Of a stretch of DNA of 64,000 bases, positions 58,019-64,000 are shown piece by piece. The stretch is taken from NCBI GenBank assembly GCA_016841875.1, contig JAENYG010000009.1:62001-126000 (forward strand), read 5' to 3'. The notes below the pieces were generated by a model. The model made no database searches and was not told the DNA's origin. It saw nothing but the letters and a program-made list of their open reading frames with translations. This DNA comes from Syntrophomonas sp. Its GTDB lineage: Bacteria > Bacillota > Syntrophomonadia > Syntrophomonadales > Syntrophomonadaceae. A program made the translations under genes and the position numbers. Numbering within the stretch: position 1 is the stretch's first letter; the number at the start of each line of letters is the position of its first letter.

Positions 58019-58651
58019 ATGTTAAGACAAAGAGATTTCAATGAAAAGAGGTTTACCTATGATGAGATGATGCCTGTTTTCCCTCTGATCGCCCAGCAAT
58101 GCATTGATGATTATCAGCTTGATCAGGGCATTTGTCTGGATATCGGTGCAGGCAGCGGGCAGTTGGGTACCGAAATTGCCAAGATTACAAATATGACGAT
58201 GTATTACATAGATATCGATCCCGAAGCCATGGCTTTGGCCAAAAGCGTTGTTGCTGCCAGCAACATTGATAACGAAACGCATTTTATCCAGGCAGATATC
58301 TGCAAAGGACTTCCCCTGGAGGATAACTTTGCTGATTTTATCATTAGCCGCGGGTCAATGTGGTTCTGGGAGGATCAGGTCAAGGGGACAGAAGAAATAT
58401 ACCGGGTCTTGAAAAAAGGCGGTACAGCACTGGTCGGCGGTGGATTGGGCCGATATGTCCCTCCCACCATGAGGCAGAGATTAACCGCCCTCAGGCGAAC
58501 TGTCGGCCATCCTGAAGGCTATCACCGGCTTACAGCTGAGGAGCTTGAAGCTGTTGCGATACAGGCTGGAATTGCGGACTTCAAGATTATCGAGGAAAAA
58601 CCTGAAGCGAAAAAGGGCGGTTGGATTGAGATGCATAAGCCGATTGAGTGA
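58019..58651 (+). CDS. Class I SAM-dependent methyltransferase
   Basis: 210 residues from ATG 58019. SAM-binding motif I: C-L-D-I-G-A-G-S-G-Q-L-G near 40-51. Post-I acidic residue in YYIDIDPEA near 66, and motif II-like NFADFIISRGSMWFW. The C-terminal half contains LTAEELEAVAIQAG. A small-molecule methyltransferase of the type found with many secondary or cofactor pathways. The substrate is not inferable from context. GAGAGGTGATGAAC precedes the ATG. Monocistronic between two short gaps. Confidence 0.82.
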   Translation: MLRQRDFNEKRFTYDEMMPVFPLIAQQCIDDYQLDQGICLDIGAGSGQLGTEIAKITNMTMYYIDIDPEAMALAKSVVAASNIDNETHFIQADICKGLPLEDNFADFIISRGSMWFWEDQVKGTEEIYRVLKKGGTALVGGGLGRYVPPTMRQRLTALRRTVGHPEGYHRLTAEELEAVAIQAGIADFKIIEEKPEAKKGGWIEMHKPIE

Positions 58652-58818
58652 GTGTTCTAATATTTAAGTTCGATCTGAGCAAGGCTTTTCAGATAATGGG
58701 GTAGTTTGGGGTAATCTATTTCTTTACCGAACAGTAACAATTATATGCCTGTGACAGAGGCAGACGGATCGTTGCTGAAAAGAGTGAAACCTCAGTCAAT
58801 CAAGGGAGAGTGCAAAAT

Positions 58819-59676
58819 ATGAAAATAGGATTTATCGGCTTAGGTGTAATGGGAAAAAGCATGGCTTTGAATCTAATGAAGGCGGGATATCCGTTAAATA
58901 TCTATACCCGCACGAAAAGCAAAGCCGCTGAATTAACAGCAAAAGGGGCAGTCTGGATGGACACTGCCGGTCAGGTCGCTGCAGCGTCAGATGTCATTAT
59001 AACCATTGTAGGTTATCCGAAAGACGTTGAAGAGGTTTATTTCGGGGAAAATGGGATTATTGAAAATGCACAAGAAGGCTCTGTATTAGTCGATATGACA
59101 ACCTCTTCTCCGTTGCTGGCTCAAAAAATCTATGAACAGGCGAAGGCGAGAAATATATCTGCGCTTGATGCACCTGTTTCAGGAGGAGATGTTGGTGCAA
59201 GAGAAGCCGGACTTTCCATTATGGTTGGCGGTGACCCGGAAGCCTTTGAAAGGGTGAAGCCTGTTTTCGAGACAATGGGTAAAAACATTGTGCTGCAAGG
59301 GGAAGCGGGAGCAGGGCAGCATACGAAGATGTGCAATCAGATTGCGATTGCTGCCAATATGATCGGGGTTTGTGAAGCTGTGGCTTATGCGCAGAAAGCC
59401 GGCCTGGATCCCGAAACTGTTTTGAAAAGTATCGAATCAGGGGCAGCCGGCAGCTGGTCTCTCAGCAACCTGGCGCCAAGAATGATCGCAGGTGATTTTG
59501 CTCCGGGATTTTACGTAAAACACTTTATTAAAGATATGACGATTGCTTTAGATGCCGCCAAAGAAATGGGAATGATGACGCCTGGCCTGGATTTGGCAAA
59601 AACGCTGTACGAAAAACTGGCAGCTGATGGAGCAGAAGACGATGGCACCCAGGCACTTTTTAAACTATTTATCTAG
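58819..59676 (+). CDS. 3-Hydroxyisobutyrate dehydrogenase-family oxidoreductase
   Basis: 285 residues from ATG 58819, 8 nt after GGGAGAG. Beta-hydroxyacid dehydrogenase fold: Rossmann motif GFIGLGVMGKSMALNL at 4-19, substrate motif DAPVSGGDVGAREAGL near 118-133, catalytic Lys in GQHTKMCNQ near 170, and cofactor-side residues after. It oxidises a hydroxy acid (3-hydroxyisobutyrate, tartronate semialdehyde or related) using NAD(P)+. Its Asp/Arg choice after the Rossmann strand (TRTKSK) favours NADP (inference). A terminator lies 107 bp downstream. Confidence 0.9.
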   Translation: MKIGFIGLGVMGKSMALNLMKAGYPLNIYTRTKSKAAELTAKGAVWMDTAGQVAAASDVIITIVGYPKDVEEVYFGENGIIENAQEGSVLVDMTTSSPLLAQKIYEQAKARNISALDAPVSGGDVGAREAGLSIMVGGDPEAFERVKPVFETMGKNIVLQGEAGAGQHTKMCNQIAIAANMIGVCEAVAYAQKAGLDPETVLKSIESGAAGSWSLSNLAPRMIAGDFAPGFYVKHFIKDMTIALDAAKEMGMMTPGLDLAKTLYEKLAADGAEDDGTQALFKLFI

Positions 59677-59783
59677 AAGGACCTTATCAACGGCTTCGTT
59701 GACGTATGTTTTCCAACGTGTTACCATATAATTACAAAAGGAGCTGCCGCTTTTGGTCAGGCGGCTGGTACTTGCATGTGGTT

Positions 59784-59816
59784 AGACCGCCTTACGCCAA
59801 GGCGGTCTCGTTATTT
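59784..59816 (+). terminator. Intrinsic terminator
   Basis: AGACCGCCTT (59784-59793) pairs with AAGGCGGTCT (59799-59808), loop ACGCC, then CGTTATTTT. The gap 59817-60017 contains no other supported gene; a 78-residue frame at 59706-59942 crosses this hairpin and is rejected. Confidence 0.75.
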
Positions 59817-60017
59817 TCTGAGCATTATGTTGCGTGCTCTAGAGCTCGGAAGAATCTGATTTGTATTAGGCTAATAAAGCCTGAGGAAGAAAAAATGTGT
59901 CTTAAGAGATTTCCTTTAGCTGAAAAATACGGCATTAAGTAATTTATAGTTAAACTGTGACAATAGATTTTTGAACAGGACTTGGTTAGTATTAAGAAAT
60001 ATGAGGGAGCAGATGAA

Positions 60018-60308
60018 GTGAAAAATAAACAAACAGCCGCCAAGTTTATATCAGGCTTGATCATTATCATATTGATCTGGGGCGGCATTACAATCTTTGA
60101 TTATAGACGGGTCTGTCATAATTTCGAAAGACCTGTTTTTGCTGTACCGGCAGAAACAGCGGATGATGGCGGTTCTGGTATATATAAAGGATTGGGGTAT
60201 GCATTCGATATAGAAGGAAATTTTATGCCGGAGGACGAATTTCCCGGTGTAACCCAGGCCAGATTTTATTTGTTTGGAAAAATGATTGAGGAATCAGTTA
60301 GAGACTAA
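60018..60308 (+). CDS. Small single-pass membrane protein
   Basis: 96 residues from GTG 60018 (GGGAG about 9 nt upstream; the ATG-proximal frame start at 59985 is less supported). A membrane helix at about 10-28 (FISGLIIIILIWGGITIF) follows a short basic N-terminus (VKNKQTAAK), so Nin/Cout. The remaining 65 residues are Gly/Tyr/Phe-rich. No known family; similar-sized proteins appear in Clostridial genomes as hypotheticals. It is followed by the GNAT gene 23 bp downstream. Confidence 0.6.
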   Translation: MKNKQTAAKFISGLIIIILIWGGITIFDYRRVCHNFERPVFAVPAETADDGGSGIYKGLGYAFDIEGNFMPEDEFPGVTQARFYLFGKMIEESVRD

Positions 60309-60331
60309 TTGAAAGCTGCGAGGTAAAAAAT

Positions 60332-60832
60332 ATGGATTTCACGGCTGAGAAATGGCATATTGATTATGCGGGGATGTGGGAATATGCCAATAACAAGCAG
60401 ATCGCTGATAACGTAAGAAATATATTCCCATATCCGTATACTTTAGATGATGCCAGAAGTTATATTAACAGCTGTGCTGAAAATGATGAATCACGGCAGC
60501 TTTGCCGTGCGATTGTGATTGAAGGTAAGGCGGCGGGCAGTATAGGGATATTTCTCAGGGATGACATTCATTGTAAAAGTGCGGAACTCGGATATTGGCT
60601 GGGCGAACCATTTGGGGGGAAGGGGATTATCAGCAGGGCCATAAAGGAAATCTGCGGCACTGCCTTTGAACAGTATGATATCGTTCGCATTTTCGCTGAA
60701 CCATTTGCTCATAATGCTGGTTCCAGAAGGGCACTGGAGAAGGCCGGGTTTGAGCTGGAAGGTATTATGAAAAATAGTATATTCAAGAATGGAATAATCT
60801 TTGATTCGTGTATGTATGCACTGGTAAAATAG
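60332..60832 (+). CDS. GNAT-family N-acetyltransferase (RimJ/RimL-like)
   Basis: 166 residues. GNAT fold with motif A GYWLGEPFGGKGIISRAI near 89-106, the V/I-x-x-x-Q/R-G-x-G-x-A coenzyme A pyrophosphate pattern, and the SRRALEKAGFELEG end (NAGSRRALEKAGF near 129-141). The RimJ/RimL-type proteins acetylate ribosomal protein N-termini or antibiotics. Substrate unknown. ATG after GCGAGGTAAAAAAT. Confidence 0.85.
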   Translation: MDFTAEKWHIDYAGMWEYANNKQIADNVRNIFPYPYTLDDARSYINSCAENDESRQLCRAIVIEGKAAGSIGIFLRDDIHCKSAELGYWLGEPFGGKGIISRAIKEICGTAFEQYDIVRIFAEPFAHNAGSRRALEKAGFELEGIMKNSIFKNGIIFDSCMYALVK

Positions 60833-60895
60833 AATAAGGCAGTAAGCGATTTTTATGTTCTGGGGATATTTTTGGAAATGGGGGAGGGAATGCAT

Positions 60896-61012
60896 ATGCT
60901 GGATGTATATGAAAAGATAGCTGCAGCCAAAGTGGAGATAACGGAAGGGAAGGTTCTGGGCGCAGAATCTTCTTTAATACGTATAAGAGAAAATTTGGAG
61001 GGAAGAGAATGA
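60896..61012 (+). CDS. 38-residue helical small protein coupled to YccF
   Basis: ATG 60896 (or 60890) to TGA 61010-61012; TGGGGGAGGGAATGC lies upstream. Sequence M-L-D-V-Y-E-K-I-A-A-A-K-V-E... with I-R-E-N-L-E-G-R-E at the end, all helical and charged. Its TGA overlaps the ATG of the next gene by ATGA, which argues for translation. It resembles the C-terminal helix of small antitoxin-like or adaptor proteins, but I cannot assign it. Confidence 0.45.
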   Translation: MLDVYEKIAAAKVEITEGKVLGAESSLIRIRENLEGRE

Positions 61013-61398
61013 ATTTTATCGGTAATATTATCTGGCTGCTGATCGGTGGGATCATAGCAGCTGTTTTATGGGCAATATCTGGTCTGATTTTGTGTATAAC
61101 CATCATCGGGATACCGTTTGGGCTGCAGTGTTTCAAGATCGCTGGTTTTGTGTTGTGGCCTTTTGGAAGAGAGATAGAACTCGGTCATTTTGGAGCGGGT
61201 GGATTGATTTTCAATATTATCTGGCTCATCGTTTTTGGCTGGGAGTTTGCCATAACTCATGTCATCATAGGTTTGATCTTCTGTATAACCATCATCGGGA
61301 TACCATTCGGACTCCAGCATTTTAAATTTGCTATGTTAGGGCTCATACCTTTTGGAGCGAGAATAATAAGTAAAAATCAGGTTTCCCAGTATCACTAA
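61009..61398 (+). CDS. YccF-domain membrane protein
   Basis: 129 residues. Two copies of the YccF motif, with the repeated core C-I-T-I-I-G-I-P-F-G-L-Q (about 28-39 and 92-103), and four membrane helices. In the DNA the two cores are about 190 bp apart and almost identical at nucleotide level (ctgtataaccatcatcggga). YccF is a bacterial inner-membrane family of unknown function. Start ATGA overlap with the upstream small gene; GGAGGGAAGAGA supports it. Confidence 0.85.
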   Translation: MNFIGNIIWLLIGGIIAAVLWAISGLILCITIIGIPFGLQCFKIAGFVLWPFGREIELGHFGAGGLIFNIIWLIVFGWEFAITHVIIGLIFCITIIGIPFGLQHFKFAMLGLIPFGARIISKNQVSQYH

Positions 61399-61482
61399 AA
61401 CCGGGAATGGGTTGATAAGCTGAAGGTACTGCTTGGAAAAGGGCAGTATCGAAGGGCGGCTGAAAATATCAAGGAGGCAATT

Positions 61483-61983
61483 ATGGTAAAAGACGTACTT
61501 TTATTGGGGAACTCAAAGCTGTATCAGAGCAGCTCAGTTATACATACAGAGGAAACAGACACTATAAAAGAAGTCATCAACGATTTGCATGATACACTCA
61601 TGGATTTCAGGAGCAGGTATGGGGCAGGCAGAGCGATTGCCGCACCGCAGATAGGAGTATTCAAGCGGTTGATATATATGTATATTGATAGACCCACAGC
61701 CTTTATAAATCCAAAACTACAGTTTCAAGATGATGAACTTATAGAGGTGCTAGACGATTGCATGTGCTTTCCTGAATTACTAGTGAAGGTGAAACGTCAT
61801 AAGAGATGTATTATCCAGTTTAAGGATATTGATTTTAATGACCATGAAATGCGTCTGGAAGGAGAATTATCCGAACTGCTGCAGCATGAATACGACCATC
61901 TGGACGGAATTCTGGCTACCATGAGAGCTATAGATGATAAATCACTGTGTTTGAGAACTCAAAAAGATTTGTTTCCGGAGTAA
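61483..61983 (+). CDS. Peptide-deformylase-like protein
   Basis: 166 residues. PDF family metalloenzyme (removes formyl from nascent N-formyl-Met). Motif 1: GAGRAIAAPQIG near 47-58 is close to G-x-G-x-A-A-P-Q. Motif 3: H135-E-Y-D-H139-L-D-G is intact. Motif 2, normally E-G-C-L-S, reads D-D-C93-M-C95-F. So the metal-binding Cys is kept, but Leu-Ser is Met-Cys. This is the type often called 'PDF-like' or PDF3, where the residue change alters substrate preference. GGAGGCAATT precedes the ATG. There is no fmt gene next to it. Confidence 0.82.
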   Translation: MVKDVLLLGNSKLYQSSSVIHTEETDTIKEVINDLHDTLMDFRSRYGAGRAIAAPQIGVFKRLIYMYIDRPTAFINPKLQFQDDELIEVLDDCMCFPELLVKVKRHKRCIIQFKDIDFNDHEMRLEGELSELLQHEYDHLDGILATMRAIDDKSLCLRTQKDLFPE

Positions 61984-62014
61984 TTTAATCTGGGGATATA
62001 GGAGGAAGTGTAAT

Positions 62015-62643
62015 TTGGAGATAATAAATTTTGACACCTGGGAACGGACAACCCATTATAAATTTTTCAAGAGAATGGATTATCCTCATTACAATATATG
62101 TGTGAACATTGATATAACAAACTTCTTGCCTAAGATTGAAGAAAATAAAATTCCATTCTATTACGCTATGATATATGCAGCAACTTATGCTTTGAATCAA
62201 GTAAAGGAATTTCGGTACCGTATTAGAGGAGAGCAGGTTGTTTTGCATGATATGATCCATCCATCTTTTACTGATATGTTGGAAGGTACTGATTTGTTCA
62301 AAATGGTAACGGTTGATATGGAAAAATCAATTTTAGACTTTGCGAAAAAGCCAAAGAAAAGGCCAGGAAGCAAACAGATTGTTTTGTCATAGAAGATGTG
62401 GAAGGACGGGATGATTTAACTTATATTACTTGTGTTCCGTGGGTGTCATTCACCCATCTATCACACACCATATCGTTCAATAAAGATGACTCTATTCCAA
62501 GATTGGCGTGGGGCAAGTACTTTCAAGAGGGTGAAAAAATACTATTACCATTTTCAGTACAAGCCCACCATTCTTTTGTTGATGGTATTCACATAGGCAG
62601 GTACATTGATTGTTTACAGAACTACCTTAACGAATATAGATAA
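62015..62643 (+). pseudogene. Chloramphenicol acetyltransferase (CatA-type), frameshifted
   Basis: Type A CAT transfers acetyl from acetyl-CoA to chloramphenicol. TTG 62015 follows GGAGGAAGTG. The first frame covers the N-terminal half (MEIINFDTWERTTHY... to 62392). The second resumes in the other frame with D-C-F-V-I-E-D-V-E-G-R-D-D and ends at 62643; the catalytic H-H-S-F-V-D-G lies there. Reading the bases around 62345-62349 with one extra A (A5 to A6) restores F-A-K-K-A-K-E-K-A-R-K-Q-T-D-C-F. A single-base loss in a homopolymer is the simplest explanation: a real mutation or a sequencing error. If real, the gene is inactive. Confidence 0.85.
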
Positions 62644-62733
62644 TCAGAAGAGAGATAATTCCAATTTGCTTATATATTTGTTGTGGCTGCGCTCTTATGC
62701 CCAGCAAATTGCTTGAAATGGAGGCAAGCATAT

Positions 62734-63384
62734 ATGGAAGAAAAGATTAAAACAAAAATATTAAGGCCAATATTTGATAATGACTTAGATATCATAGAGT
62801 TATCAAGAGATAAGATAACGGATGATGCGGTGTTTTCTTTTGGAACGATCAGTGATTGTTCTTTAGAAAACCATGAGGCAGAGAGAATGGCTTTTAAACA
62901 AGTAATATTTAATAATGTCATTTTCAATAAAATAATATTTAAACATATAGAGCTGATGGAAGTGAGATTTGAAAATTGCGATTTATCAAATGTTGATTTT
63001 CATGAAGCTTTATTACATAGAGTCGAATTTATTAATTGCAAAATTATTGGCATTGATTTAAGTGAAGCCACCTTGAGAGATGTGGTTTTTGAAAATTGCA
63101 TGGGCCAATATGCTTTCTTCAGCTATTCCAATTGTAAGCAAGCTGCATTCCTGGAATGTCAATTAAATTCCTCGGATTTTAAAAATTCAGTGTTTTCAAA
63201 AGTTGAATTTATAGATTCTAATCTGCTTCAGGCTCAAATGAACTTCACCAAGCTTAAAGGAATAGATTTTTCTAGTTGTGATATTGAAGGTATCGGTGTA
63301 AATATTAATGATGTTAATGGCGTTATAGTTAACCCTATGCAAGCAGTTTCTCTTTCTGCCCTGCTAGGTCTCATTGTTAAATAA
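62734..63384 (+). CDS. Pentapeptide-repeat protein
   Basis: 216 residues from ATG 62734 (ATGGAGG context; the frame is open from 62683). About eighteen imperfect A(D/N)LXX-type five-residue units: VIFNN VIFNK IIFKH ... FENCD LSNVD FHEAL, then FINCK and FSSCD. The units form a right-handed quadrilateral beta-helix. Related proteins (Qnr, McbG, MfpA) mimic DNA and protect topoisomerases; most others have unknown targets. No export signal. A+T-rich like the flanking accessory genes. It follows the CAT relic, so this end may be a small resistance-type island (inference). Confidence 0.82.
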   Translation: MEEKIKTKILRPIFDNDLDIIELSRDKITDDAVFSFGTISDCSLENHEAERMAFKQVIFNNVIFNKIIFKHIELMEVRFENCDLSNVDFHEALLHRVEFINCKIIGIDLSEATLRDVVFENCMGQYAFFSYSNCKQAAFLECQLNSSDFKNSVFSKVEFIDSNLLQAQMNFTKLKGIDFSSCDIEGIGVNINDVNGVIVNPMQAVSLSALLGLIVK

Positions 63385-63648
63385 ATGTCAACTTTTAGGA
63401 ATTGTCACGGGTTGTCAGGGGATGGGGTTATTGACTCCTTTAATTAGGTGCACGCGAAGTGCATGTCATTCGAGGCTGTTCAGCTTCTAATTATCCCTAT
63501 TTTAGAACTGCAGTTTATAAAGGTAAGTTTACCATTGGAATAATTAGTTTATTGCATAAAAAAAATATATACTAATTCAAGCCCCAAAGGACTAGTTCTT
63601 TAAGTATATTATGATAGAAATATACTACAGTGAAGGTTGGAAACTAAT

Positions 63649-64000
63649 ATGTTTAATGTTTTTAAAAGAAAAACCACTATCCTGCTACCTTGGGTCGGTA
63701 AGGAAGCAATTTATAGTTACATTAAGAGAAACCTTAATTCTGAAGGTGAATTGCCAACAGAATGCGAGGAACTACCCGATAGCATCGAATTTTATGAAGA
63801 TAAACCTTTGCGTTGGGTATCTGGTGCAATGGATGGTGTTATAGGTCACCATGCAGGCTCTGGTGAGGAAAAAGAAAATATGATAAGGGTTACAAAGTTA
63901 TTACGAGAACAGGTTGTTAAACCTTCGAATGCTACAAGAAGAGAAACATATTTAGCTTTCATGGATGATGGTGTATTAGGGTATATTGACCCTTTGCTTG
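63649..64000 (+). CDS. Gene of unknown function cut by the right edge
   Basis: ATG 63649 (after GAAGGTTGGAAACTAAT), open to the last base, so the 3' end lies outside the window. The first 117 codons read M-F-N-V-F-K-R-K-T-T-I-L-L-P-W-V-G-K-E-A and continue with L-R-W-V-S-G-A-M-D-G-V-I-G-H-H-A-G-S-G. The Gly-His-His stretch may be a metal or nucleotide site. Codon choice and continuity argue for a real gene. The 77-residue frame that starts at 63611 is out of phase and is rejected. I do not recognise the family. Confidence 0.6.
   Translation, partial: MFNVFKRKTTILLPWVGKEAIYSYIKRNLNSEGELPTECEELPDSIEFYEDKPLRWVSGAMDGVIGHHAGSGEEKENMIRVTKLLREQVVKPSNATRRETYLAFMDDGVLGYIDPLL

Noticed and set aside
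59706-59942. 78-residue frame after the hydroxyacid dehydrogenase
   Set aside because: It crosses the terminator hairpin at 59784-59808 and has no family match.
63611-63844. 77-residue frame near the right edge
   Set aside because: The other frame starting at ATG 63649 continues without a stop to the edge and has better coding character.

Overview
The window looks like a chromosomal segment from a low-to-mid G+C, anaerobic, endospore-lineage Firmicute. Syntrophomonas and its relatives are the best guess. The evidence is a GerMN lipoprotein, the IreB/RuvX/DUF1292/MltG/U32 neighbourhood, a two-subunit oxygen-sensitive fumarase, an acetyl-CoA acetyltransferase, an acetoacetyl-CoA synthetase, a DUF1858 protein, a sodium:alanine symporter, strong Shine-Dalgarno sites and frequent GTG/TTG starts. 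The genus is an inference. I see no tRNA, rRNA, CRISPR array or intact transposase gene.

Region by region. 1-8.3 kb (+) is a housekeeping run: GerMN lipoprotein, glutamate racemase, metallo-beta-lactamase (MBL) hydrolase, fumarase alpha and beta, RNase PH, XTP pyrophosphatase, YfcE-type phosphoesterase, FolD with a substituted active site, and a second MBL protein. 8.3-14.5 kb (-) holds a MinD-like ATPase interrupted by an in-frame TGA, a thiolase, a NifX-like protein, a 48-residue CxxC protein and RarA. It is interleaved with a repeat-rich 1.3 kb gap, a 34-residue membrane microprotein and thioredoxin (both +). 14.7-28 kb (+) holds MnmA, a PRC-barrel/zinc-ribbon/YtxH-like/AI-2E cluster, AlaS-IreB-RuvX-DUF1292, a VanW protein, MltG, a U32 peptidase, DUF4911 and a class B PBP. 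28.3-34.3 kb is a stress operon, dnaK-dnaJ-cbpM-clpB, with a near-consensus sigma-A promoter and no grpE.

34.4-46.1 kb holds an alanine symporter, DUF1858, a VanW/copper-amine-oxidase-like/leucine-rich protein, a ComEC-like lipoprotein, a flavodoxin-fold reductase framed by two REP-like hairpins, an L,D-transpeptidase, an MBL paralogue and a SWIM/SNF2 helicase. 46.5-55.1 kb is an A+T-rich accessory region: an EcsC-like protein with an EF-hand loop, a lipoprotein, DUF2310, a BlaR1 remnant, a coiled-coil protein, a hydrolase and a transglutaminase. It also carries several short, rearranged duplicate fragments of its own genes. 55.3-64 kb holds a promoter-hairpin-hairpin-terminator unit (candidate structured RNA), acetoacetyl-CoA synthetase, a methyltransferase, a 3-hydroxyisobutyrate dehydrogenase-like enzyme, GNAT, YccF, a peptide-deformylase-like protein, a frameshifted chloramphenicol acetyltransferase, a pentapeptide-repeat protein and a gene cut by the right edge.

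The most unusual signals are non-coding: (i) two tandem hairpins with almost the same 11-12 nt loop and different stems at 55385-55471; (ii) a three-copy repeat with covarying stems at 10.7-11.5 kb; (iii) dispersed elements sitting between duplicated copies of a local terminator hairpin; (iv) REP-like palindromes, one of which now encodes the tail of a reductase. On the protein side the clearest are the UGA-interrupted ATPase with a hairpin just downstream, and FolD with three active-site changes.
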